Assembly: GCF_014649775.1 (NCBI RefSeq)
Contig: NZ_BMTR01000011.1
Location: 62,001 to 126,000 of the forward strand
DNA from: Streptomyces longisporoflavus
Lineage (GTDB): Bacteria > Actinomycetota > Actinomycetes > Streptomycetales > Streptomycetaceae
Direction: 5' to 3'
Length of the DNA: 64,000 nucleotides
Positions 17,587 to 24,771 of the stretch are shown in pieces. A model generated the notes under the pieces. That model saw only the letters and a list, made by a program, of their open reading frames with translations. It made no database searches and had not been told where the DNA came from. Made by a program: the position numbers and the translations under genes. Within the stretch, counting starts at the first letter, position 1. Each line of letters opens with the position of its first letter.

Positions 17587-18452
17587 CAGCTGTTCTCCTC
17601 GTTGCCCGTCGCGTCGGCCTCTGTGCTGCCGGGGGCACCTTCGAAGGGCTCGCCCAGGTAGGCGGCGATGACGCGGTCGTCCTGCTGGACGGTTTCACTG
17701 TCGCCTTCGACGAGTTTTTCGCCTTGGACGAGTACGGCGACTCGGTCGCACAGGTTGAAGATGAAGCGCATGTCGTGCTCGATGACGAGGACGGCGATGC
17801 CCATGTCCCGGATGGCGAAGACGAGTTCTTCGGTGGCGCGGGTTTCCTGGGGGTTCATGCCCGCGGTGGGCTCGTCGAGGAGGAGCAGGCCGGGTTCGCT
17901 GGCGAGGGCGCGGGCGATTTCGAGCTTGCGCTGTTCGCCGTAGGGCAGGTTGCGGGAGAGGTGGTCTGCCTTTTCGGCGAGGCCGACGAACTCGAGGAGT
18001 TCCAGGGCGCGGGCCTTGGACTTGGCTTCCGCCTTGTGGAAGCCGGGGCCGCGCAGGAGGGCTGACCAGAGGCCTTCCTTCGTGCGGGTGTGGCGGCCGA
18101 CGAGGACGTTTTCCAGGACCGTCATGTTGGCGAAGAGGCGGATGTTCTGGAAGGTGCGGGCCACGCCGGCGGCGGTGACCTTGAAGGATTTGCTGGGCAG
18201 GACCGTGCCTTTGTACCGGACTTCGCCCTCGGTGGGGATGTAGAGGCCGGTGAGGCAGTTGAAGAAGGTGGTTTTGCCTGCGCCGTTGGGGCCGATGAGG
18301 CCGACGATTTCGCCGCTGTTGACGGTGAGGTCGACGGAGTGTACGGCGGTGAGGCCGCCGAAGCGCATGGTGACGCCCTTGGCGTCCAGGACTGTTTCTC
18401 CGGCCGGGGTGGCGGCGGGGCGGTCCTTGTTGGTGGTGGTGTCGGTGGTCAT
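17586..18452 (-). CDS. livG: Branched-chain amino acid ABC transporter ATPase LivG
   Basis: The 288-aa ATPase has Walker A GPNGAGKTTFFN, signature LPYGEQRKLEIARAL, Walker B LLLDEPTAGMNP and the LivG-type helical insert GRHTRTKEGLWSALLRGPGF. The first 20 and last 25 residues are low-complexity extensions beyond the family core. It sits 3 bp after livM and overlaps livF by one base. Together with LivF it forms the ATPase pair of the LIV importer. Confidence 0.94.
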
Positions 18453-18455
18453 GGC

Positions 18456-20300
18456 TCAGGCCCCTGTCTTGCTGAGGACTGTGGGTGGCGGCGTGTCGCC
18501 GGGGGCCAGGTCGGCTTCGTGGAATTCGAGCTGGCGGCGGCGGTTGGGGATGAGGCCTTCGGGGCGGAAGCGCATGAGGAGGACGAGGGCGAGGCCGAAG
18601 GCGAAGAGCTGGTAGTCGCCGAGGAAGGAGAGTTTGCTCGGGATGAGGTAGAGCAGTGCCGCGCCGACGAGGGGTCCGCTGATGGTGCCCATGCCGCCGA
18701 GGACGACTGCGGCGAGCAGGAATGCGGAGTTGGGTGGGACGGTGTTGGCGAATTGGTACTGCTCGGGTGTCACGGTGTAGGTGACGTGTGCCTGCACTGT
18801 GCCGGCGAGTCCGGCGAGGGTGGCGCCGAGTGCGAAGGCGATGAGTTTGACGCGGAAGCCGTTGATGCCCATGGCGAGTGCCGCGGTCTCGTCTTCGCGG
18901 ATGGCGACCCAGGCGCGTCCGATGCGGGAGTTTTCGCTGCGCCTGAAGACCAGGACGACGACGAAGGTGATGAGCAGCATCAGGAAGAAGTAGTTGGCGA
19001 AGCGACCGATGGTGAAGCCGAGGATGGTGTGTTCGGCGCCCAGGTCGAAGCCGAGGATCTTGAGGTTCGGGATCGAGGAGATGCCGTTTGATCCGTTGGT
19101 GATGTCGGGTCCTGATGTGCCGTCGGAGTTCATCGCGACGAGTCGGAAGATTTCTCCGAAGCCGAGGGTGACGATGGCGAGGTAGTCGCCGCGCAGGCGC
19201 AGGGTCGGGGCGCCGATGAGGACGCCGAAGATGAGTGAGGCGCCTGCGCCGACGAGGATGGCGCCCCAGAACGGCAGGTGGACGTCGAAGGGCGAGGACG
19301 GTGATCCGGAGACCATGGATGCCGCGTAGGCGCCGACGCCGAGGAAGGCGACGTATCCGAGGTCGAGGAGTCCGGCGAGGCCGACGACGATGTTCAGGCC
19401 GAGGGCGACGGTGGCGAAGATGAGGATGTAGACGCCGATGGTGGCGTACTGGTCGTCGCTCTGGGTGAACGGGAAGGCGGCGGCTGCGGCGAAGGCACCG
19501 GCGAGTGTGACGTTGCGGTGCCGTGCGGTGTAGGTGGAGACGCGGGCTACGAGTCCGGCCTTCGTGAGTGCGGCGAAGCTGAACGCGACGGTGACCAGGA
19601 AGCCGATGAAGAGTTCGTCGTATTCGGTGCCGATGCCGTAGGTGAAGACCAGGAGGCCTACGGCGAGTGCGGCGATGATGACGAGGATTTCGAGGTAGCC
19701 GGGGAGTTTGCGCGGGGTGGGCGGGGCCTCGGCGGCGAATGCGCCCTTGAAGATGACGAGGCCGTTGCGCAGGCGGTGCTTGAACTGTTCGCTGCCGGTG
19801 TCCTCGGGGTCGATCGCGTAGGTGTGCGGTCGTACGAAGGGCAGGGCGAGGGCGCCGGTGAAGGAGGCGAGGGTGGCGATGGCCGCGACCCAGCCGCCGG
19901 GGTCGAGGTTGGCGAGGCCGCCGAGTTGGTAGCTGATCGAGATGATCGTGTACCAGGTGGTGGTGAAGGCGGCGAGTGAGGCGTATTTCAGGGCGGCGTC
20001 GGCTCCGCCGGGGGCGAGGGTGCGTGCGCCTTTGATGCCGTAGCCGGCGAGGCCGAAGAGCGTGGTGAGGATGCCGGCGATGAGGACGAGGACTTGGAGG
20101 CCGCCGGGGTAGCCGTAGACGGTGAGGTCTCCGGGGAAGGCGGAGGTCCAGGTCCATGCCATGAACGTGGAGATGATGGTGAGGATGCCGCCGCCGGTGG
20201 CCATGGCGCGGGCGGGGCCCTCGGGGATGGCGATGAGTCCGGTGGGGGTGTGGTCGTGCTTGGGGGTGGGCGTGTCGGCCGCGGTGTTCTGTGTGGTCAT
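18456..20300 (-). CDS. livM: Branched-chain amino acid ABC permease LivM, long form
   Basis: At 614 aa this permease is about twice the length of a typical LivM. The C-terminal ~310 residues hold the family core (ALGLNIVVGLAGLLDLGYVAF, the EAA-like loop GAPTLRLRGDYLAIVTLGFGEIFR and AGTVQAHVTYTVTPEQY). The N-terminal ~280 residues add several membrane segments (GILTIISTFMAW, LVLIAGILTTLFGLAGYGI and ILVIIAALAVGLLVFTYGI). The ATG at 20300 was preferred over a GTG at 20309: AGGG lies 10 nt before the ATG but only 1 nt before the GTG. The GTG would overlap the livH stop by 4 bp, so either start is possible. Confidence 0.9.
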   Translation of the reverse strand: MTTQNTAADTPTPKHDHTPTGLIAIPEGPARAMATGGGILTIISTFMAWTWTSAFPGDLTVYGYPGGLQVLVLIAGILTTLFGLAGYGIKGARTLAPGGADAALKYASLAAFTTTWYTIISISYQLGGLANLDPGGWVAAIATLASFTGALALPFVRPHTYAIDPEDTGSEQFKHRLRNGLVIFKGAFAAEAPPTPRKLPGYLEILVIIAALAVGLLVFTYGIGTEYDELFIGFLVTVAFSFAALTKAGLVARVSTYTARHRNVTLAGAFAAAAAFPFTQSDDQYATIGVYILIFATVALGLNIVVGLAGLLDLGYVAFLGVGAYAASMVSGSPSSPFDVHLPFWGAILVGAGASLIFGVLIGAPTLRLRGDYLAIVTLGFGEIFRLVAMNSDGTSGPDITNGSNGISSIPNLKILGFDLGAEHTILGFTIGRFANYFFLMLLITFVVVLVFRRSENSRIGRAWVAIREDETAALAMGINGFRVKLIAFALGATLAGLAGTVQAHVTYTVTPEQYQFANTVPPNSAFLLAAVVLGGMGTISGPLVGAALLYLIPSKLSFLGDYQLFAFGLALVLLMRFRPEGLIPNRRRQLEFHEADLAPGDTPPPTVLSKTGA

Positions 20301-20305
20301 GGTTG

Positions 20306-21235
20306 TCACGCCCTGTCCGCGACGCGCTCGCCAAGGAGACCTTGTGGCCTGACGAGGAGTACGACGATGAGGAGTACGAAGGCCCAGACGTCGGCCCAGG
20401 ACTGCCCGCCGAGCTGGCTCATGCCGGGGATGTCGTTCATGTAGGCGGTGGCGAGGGCTTCGGCGACGCCGAGGACGAGGCCGCCGATCATGGCGCCGTA
20501 GATGTTGCCGATGCCTCCGAGTACGGCGGCGGTGAAGGCTTTGAGGCCCCAGAGGAAGCCCATGCGGAATTGGACTTCTCCGTAGCGGAAGCCGTAGGCG
20601 ACGGCGGCGATGCCGGCGAAGGCGGCGCCGATGGCGAAGGCGACGACGATGACGCGGTCGGTGTTGACGCCCATGAGTTTGGCGGTGTCGGGGTCTTGTG
20701 CGGTGGCTTGCATGCCGCGTCCGACGCGGGTCTTCATCACGAAGTAGCCGAGGGCGAACATGCAGATCGGGGCGGTGATCAGCAGGAAGATGTCGCCGGG
20801 CTGGATGGTGACGGAGCCGATGTGGATGGAGCCGCCGGGGATCTCGGGGAAGGTGCGGGACGACTTCGCGTTGGGGTACCAGGCCCAGACGGCCTGTTGC
20901 AGCGCGAGGGAGAGGCCGATGGCGGTGATGAGGGGTGCGAGGCGGGGTGCGCCGCGCAGTGGGCGGTAGGCGAAGCGTTCGGCTCCGACCGCGATGAGGG
21001 TGGAGACGATGACGGCGCCTATGAGCATGAGGGGCAGGGCGAGCCACATGCTGGTGCCGCCTGGCAGCCAGAGCCAGACGGTGAGGGCGCCGAAGCCGCC
21101 GACCATGAAGATCTCGCCGTGGGCGAAGTTGATGAGCTGGACGATGCCGTAGACCATTGTGTAGCCGATGGCGATCAGGCCGTACATGGATCCCAGTAGC
21201 AGGCCGTTGACCAGCTGTTGCGGCAGTTCGTGCAC
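20306..21235 (-). CDS. livH: Branched-chain amino acid ABC permease LivH
   Basis: The 309-aa integral membrane protein starts QQLVNGLLLGSMYGLIAIGYTMVYG, the classic LivH opening, and has about eight membrane segments. The conserved LRGAPRLAPLITAIGLSLALQ and FRMGFLWGLKAFTAAVLGGIGN loop contact the ATPases. It is the first permease gene after the binding-protein gene; a terminator-like hairpin lies between the two. Confidence 0.94.
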   Translation of the reverse strand: MHELPQQLVNGLLLGSMYGLIAIGYTMVYGIVQLINFAHGEIFMVGGFGALTVWLWLPGGTSMWLALPLMLIGAVIVSTLIAVGAERFAYRPLRGAPRLAPLITAIGLSLALQQAVWAWYPNAKSSRTFPEIPGGSIHIGSVTIQPGDIFLLITAPICMFALGYFVMKTRVGRGMQATAQDPDTAKLMGVNTDRVIVVAFAIGAAFAGIAAVAYGFRYGEVQFRMGFLWGLKAFTAAVLGGIGNIYGAMIGGLVLGVAEALATAYMNDIPGMSQLGGQSWADVWAFVLLIVVLLVRPQGLLGERVADRA

Positions 21236-21328
21236 CGCAGGTCCTCCGAGTCTTTCGGTGTCGTGCGGCCTGTTTGCGGCGGTGGGGGGCCGCGCGACGG
21301 CCGTACGGCTTAGGTGACGGATGCGACG

Positions 21329-21364
21329 CCGCGCGGGGCGCTGCAGAGGCAGCGCCCCGCGCGG
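21329..21364 (-). terminator. Intra-operon hairpin between binding protein and permease genes
   Basis: A 16-bp perfect stem (arms 21329-21344 and 21349-21364, loop AGAG) lies 25 nt beyond the binding-protein stop. It probably allows partial read-through so that binding protein is made in excess. Confidence 0.75.
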
Positions 21365-21389
21365 TGGTGTCGTTGGGTGCGGGGTTGGG

Positions 21390-22634
21390 TCAGCCGGTGA
21401 AGGTGCCGGACTTGACCGGCTTCCAGCCCTTGGTCGGGTCCTCGGTGGACTTCACCTGGTACACGGTGAGCTGCTTGTTGGTGGCGTCGCCGTATTCGTC
21501 GAAGGAGACCTTGCCGGTCACGCCGTCGAAGGAGACGTCCTGCATGGCGTCGACGATCTTGGCGCGGGCGTCGTCGGGCAGCTTGCCGTCGTTGTCTTCG
21601 ACGACCTTCTTGACTGCTTCGATGATGGCCCAGGCCGAGTCGTAGGAGTAGCCGCCGTAGGCCTCGTAGGCCTCCTTGTAGCCGGCCTTCTTGTAGTTGG
21701 CGATGAACTCCTTGGCGGAGGGCAGTTCTTCGACGGGCTGGCCGACGGAGGTGGCGTAGTCGCCCTTGCCTTCCTTGCCGGCGAGCTTGACGAAGTCGGC
21801 GCTGTAGATGCCGTCGCCGCCGACGAGGGGGATCTTGGCTCCGGCCTTCTTCATCTGCTTGCTGAGCGGGCCTGCGGCGGGGTATTCGCCGCCGTAGTAG
21901 ACGACGTCGGCGTCGGAGTTCTTGATCTTGGTGGCGACGGCGCCGAAGTCCTTGGTGTCCGGGTTCACGTGCTCGGTGCCGGCGACCTTGCCGCCGAGCT
22001 TGGTGAACTCGTCCTTGAAGGTGGCGGCGAGGCCGGCGCCGTAGGTCTTCTTGTCGTCGACGACGAAGACCTTCTTTTTCTTCGCCTCGTTGTACAGGTA
22101 CTGCGCGGCGAAGGGGCCCTGGATGGCGTCCGTGGTGGCGGTGCGGAAGTAGGCCTTGTACGGGCGGACCTTCTTGCCGCCGTTCCAGTCCTGGCCCTGG
22201 GTCATGGCCGGGTTGGTGTTGGCGGGGGAGACCTGGACGAGTTTCGCGTCGTCGAAGACCTTCTGCATCGACTCGCCGACGGAGGAGTTCAGGGGGCCGA
22301 CGGCGCCGAGGATGTCCTTGTTGGCGACGAACTTGGTGGCGTTGGTCTGGCCCGATGCGGGCTGTCCCTGGTCGTCGGCGGACTCGATCTTGAAGGTGAT
22401 GCCGTCGACGTATTTCTTCGCGTTGGCCTGCTTGGCGGCGAGGTCGACGGAGTTGCGGATGCCGAGGCCCAGCGCGGACAGGTCGCCGGTCAGTGGCGCG
22501 TCGACGCCGATGACCACGGTGGTGCCGCCCCCGGCGTCTTCCTTGTCCTTGTCGTCGCGTGAGCCACAGGCGGTGAGGGTGAGTGCCCCCGCGGTGAGTG
22601 CAGCGGTGATGGCTATGAGCGAACGTTGACGCAC
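21390..22634 (-). CDS. Branched-chain amino acid ABC substrate-binding lipoprotein
   Basis: The 414-aa protein starts with a lipoprotein signal ending in the lipobox LTAC (Cys near residue 22), followed by an Asp/Glu/Lys/Gly-rich tether. The remainder is a type I periplasmic-binding fold of the LivK family (VVIGVDAPLTGDLSALG, VGPLNSSVGESMQKVF, VVDDKKTYGAGLAATFKDEF and YGGYSYDSAWAIIEAV). It captures amino acids at the outer membrane face and delivers them to LivHM. The start is GTG at 22634 with AAAGGA upstream. It is the promoter-proximal gene of the five-gene operon. Its substrate could be Leu/Ile/Val or other hydrophobic amino acids. Confidence 0.93.
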   Translation of the reverse strand: MRQRSLIAITAALTAGALTLTACGSRDDKDKEDAGGGTTVVIGVDAPLTGDLSALGLGIRNSVDLAAKQANAKKYVDGITFKIESADDQGQPASGQTNATKFVANKDILGAVGPLNSSVGESMQKVFDDAKLVQVSPANTNPAMTQGQDWNGGKKVRPYKAYFRTATTDAIQGPFAAQYLYNEAKKKKVFVVDDKKTYGAGLAATFKDEFTKLGGKVAGTEHVNPDTKDFGAVATKIKNSDADVVYYGGEYPAAGPLSKQMKKAGAKIPLVGGDGIYSADFVKLAGKEGKGDYATSVGQPVEELPSAKEFIANYKKAGYKEAYEAYGGYSYDSAWAIIEAVKKVVEDNDGKLPDDARAKIVDAMQDVSFDGVTGKVSFDEYGDATNKQLTVYQVKSTEDPTKGWKPVKSGTFTG

Positions 22635-22889
22635 GATCAGTCCTTTCCCCTGGCACGGCCGTCCCCTGTTGGGTGGCCGGGTCGAGCGCAGAACCGAACT
22701 GAGAGGAATCCGGTGGGCGCGGTGACTGGCCGTGACTCTAAGGCGCGCTTTGTTCCAGGTGGAGTGGTCAGGCCAAAGGTGTGACGCTCTTGTTATGCCA
22801 CGGAGTATTCCGGGGTGGAACTCAGGGGGCGGTTGTGCCGGAATAAGCCATCTTCGGCGTATCCCGCATGCTGAGAACTTGCAGGACTG

Positions 22890-23513
22890 TCAGGGTGTTT
22901 TACTCATGACATCAGTGTTCGGGGGGCATGCGGCTGTCAGGGCCCCTGAAAGATCTTTTGCGTACTCCGAGCCGAGGATGAAGCTCTGTATCTGCATTGC
23001 GCGCGTATTACGCAGCGTTACGACCAGGAAAGGGAGTCCGGCATTCCGCTGCACTTTTCCGCATTCGCGAATGTGCATCGTGATTCGTGCCGTACGAGGG
23101 CTTCCGGTTTTCACGGTGAATGGTGTATCGGGGGCCGCGGTGACCGACAGCGCCGTGGTCGGCTGCGCGATCCGTCTGACGGACACCGGCGGCCCCGAGT
23201 CCTGCCTGAGGCTGACGGTGAAGCTGAACGTGCGGTCGCCCGCCCGCGGGTGCGTCATCTCGCCCCGGTACGCCACGGACACGGTCTGCGACGGGTAGAG
23301 CGGTGGCGGCGGTTCGGGGGGCCGGGGGCGGGTCAGGTAGAGGCTGAGTCCGGCGGCACCGACGATCACTGTCGTGGCGAGGGCCAGGGCGGTGCGGCGG
23401 TGCCGGATGAACAGGGTGCTCGTCCTGACGGGGACGGCGGCGATTTCGTCCGCGGGCTCGGAGCGGGTCTCGTAGGTGTTGTCGCCGGGCTCGACGGGGC
23501 CGATGGCGTTCAC
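22890..23513 (-). CDS. Single-pass membrane protein of unknown function
   Basis: From the GTG at 23513 the product is 207 aa. It has a short acidic cytoplasmic part, the basic turn RHRR, one membrane helix (ALALATTVIVGAAGLSLYL, about residues 40-60), a proline-rich stretch (RPRPPEPPPPLYP) and about 135 extracellular residues. The exterior part has two cysteines (RECGK and TAACPP) that may pair. The GTG overlaps the stop of the upstream lipoprotein gene by 4 bp (GTGA), which decided the start and implies joint translation. No known domain was recognised. Confidence 0.7.
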   Translation of the reverse strand: MNAIGPVEPGDNTYETRSEPADEIAAVPVRTSTLFIRHRRTALALATTVIVGAAGLSLYLTRPRPPEPPPPLYPSQTVSVAYRGEMTHPRAGDRTFSFTVSLRQDSGPPVSVRRIAQPTTALSVTAAPDTPFTVKTGSPRTARITMHIRECGKVQRNAGLPFLVVTLRNTRAMQIQSFILGSEYAKDLSGALTAACPPNTDVMSKTP

Positions 23514-23905
23514 ACCCACGGCCCGCCGCTCGGCTCCCCGTGGCGGTAGCGCTTCTCGCACCGCTCACGGGCCTCACGGCCGATCAACTCCCGCCCCGCG
23601 CCCGCTCCTTGGCGCTCGCGCTCGGCACGGGCCAGGTCGAGGGTGTCCCGCAGGATCATGTACTGCCCGTTGGAGAGCCCCATCGACTGGTAGTCACCGT
23701 AGATCTCCTCGCCCGAGTCGTATATCTGCCGCCCCCACTTGGTGATCAGGGCGGTGCAGAGGTCCTCGGGGGAGGTGGTGGCGGGGGCGGGCGAGGTGCC
23801 GCGGGAGCCCCCGGCGGGAGCGGAGTCGCCGCATCCGGTGATGCCGGGGGCGATGGCCAGAGGGGCGGCGAGGGCGAGCGCACAGAGCAGCTTCCGGTGC
23901 CTCAT
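23510..23905 (-). CDS. Small secreted lipoprotein of unknown function
   Basis: This 131-aa protein has a signal peptide MRHRKLLCALALAAPLAIAP ending in the lipobox ITGC (Cys near residue 25), a Ser/Pro/Thr tether, and a compact helical domain with two cysteines (DLCTAL and ERCEKRY). It is expected on the outer membrane face. It is coupled to the downstream membrane-protein gene by a 4-bp overlap, suggesting the two work together at the cell surface. Transcription seems to start at the ATG itself (promoter at 23912-23941). Confidence 0.75.
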   Translation of the reverse strand: MRHRKLLCALALAAPLAIAPGITGCGDSAPAGGSRGTSPAPATTSPEDLCTALITKWGRQIYDSGEEIYGDYQSMGLSNGQYMILRDTLDLARAERERQGAGAGRELIGREARERCEKRYRHGEPSGGPWV

Positions 23906-23911
23906 ACACAG

Positions 23912-23941
23912 ACGCTAGACCGGAGGCCTACGCTCCGACAA
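23912..23941 (-). promoter_or_regulatory. Promoter of the lipoprotein gene, leaderless
   Basis: On the minus strand TTGTCG (-35, 23941-23936), an 18-bp spacer and TAGCGT (-10, 23917-23912) lead to the ATG 6 nt later. There is no Shine-Dalgarno. Confidence 0.55.
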
Positions 23942-23992
23942 TGAGCGCGGCGGCGCGGCCGGCGTCGCGGGGGCGCGGCCGGCCTCGCGGGG

Positions 23993-24236
23993 AGCGCGCT
24001 CGGTGGTCGTGCGTGGGGCGGGGTAGTTCTGGGGGAGCGCGCTCGGCGGTCTTGCGTGGGTCGGGGCGGCCTGCGGGGGCGATGCCCGGCGGTTCTGCGT
24101 GGGCCGGGGCAGTCCTGGGTGGAGCGTGCTCGGCGGTCTTGCGCGGGCCGGGGTGGTTTTGGGGGAGCGTGCCCGGCGGTCCGTACGGGCGGGGCGGTCC
24201 TGCGGGGCCGTGCCCGGCGGCCCCGCGTGGGCGCGC
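23993..24236. repeat. Degenerate 43-bp tandem repeat, about six copies
   Basis: Units begin near 23993, 24036, 24079, 24123, 24166 and 24207; each starts AGCGYGCYCGGCGGT or similar, followed by GCGTGGGCCGGGG. The period of 43 (not a multiple of three, with 41- and 44-bp variants) argues against coding. It fills most of the 345-bp gap between the thioesterase stop and the lipoprotein promoter; no gene is seen there. Confidence 0.75.
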
Positions 24237-24250
24237 CGCCCGTAACCGGC

Positions 24251-24724
24251 TTAGCCGGCGGAGCCGTTGGGCTGTACGTCGCGCAGCAGGCAGGTCAGCC
24301 GCGCGGAGCACACCCGCTTGTCCTGCTCGTCGGTGATGACGATCTCGTACGTCGCCGTCGAGCGACCCCGGTGCACGGGCGTCGCCACGCCGGTGACCAG
24401 GCCCGAGCGCGCGCCGCGGTGGTGCGTGCAGTTCAGGTCGACGCCGACGGCGAGCTTCTTGCTCCCGCCGTGCAGCATCGAGCCGACCGAGCCGAGGGTC
24501 TCGGCGAGGACGGCGGACGCCCCGCCGTGCAGCAGGCCGTACGGCTGGGTGTTGCCCTCCACCGGCATGGTGCCCACGACGCGATCGGCGGAGGCCTCGA
24601 CGATCTGGACGCCCATCCGGGTGCCCAGGTCGCCCGCGGAGAAGAGGGCGGGCAGGTCGATGCCGAGCGCCGCGTACTCGTCGATGACCTCTTGCGGGAA
24701 CTTCACGCTGTGCTGCTCGCCCAT
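24251..24724 (-). CDS. Hotdog-fold thioesterase, PaaI family
   Basis: The 157-aa protein has the PaaI-type hotdog core: VEGNTQPYGLLHGGASAVLAETLGS, with the HGG turn and the acidic catalytic residue in AETLG, then GVDLNCTHHRGARSG and the closing strands VITDEQDKRVCSARLTCLL. It would hydrolyse aryl- or acyl-CoA thioesters in the cytoplasm. It lies 47 bp upstream of nothing co-directional in its own operon; the FdhF-like gene on the same strand ends 47 bp before its start, so co-transcription with that gene is possible. Confidence 0.88.
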   Translation of the reverse strand: MGEQHSVKFPQEVIDEYAALGIDLPALFSAGDLGTRMGVQIVEASADRVVGTMPVEGNTQPYGLLHGGASAVLAETLGSVGSMLHGGSKKLAVGVDLNCTHHRGARSGLVTGVATPVHRGRSTATYEIVITDEQDKRVCSARLTCLLRDVQPNGSAG

Positions 24725-24771
24725 GGGGCCCGGCTCCGTTCGTCGTCCTCAACCTGTCGCTGAGCGAACGC

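Noticed and set aside
22770..22800. GlnR-like box (ATAAC-N6-GTCAC) upstream of the LIV binding protein
   Set aside because: Matches the GlnR consensus poorly at the second half-site, and no second box is seen.
23928..24752. Proline/arginine-rich frame extending through the 43-bp repeats
   Set aside because: The repeat period is not a multiple of three, the frame is out of phase with the thioesterase, and no ribosome-binding site is present.
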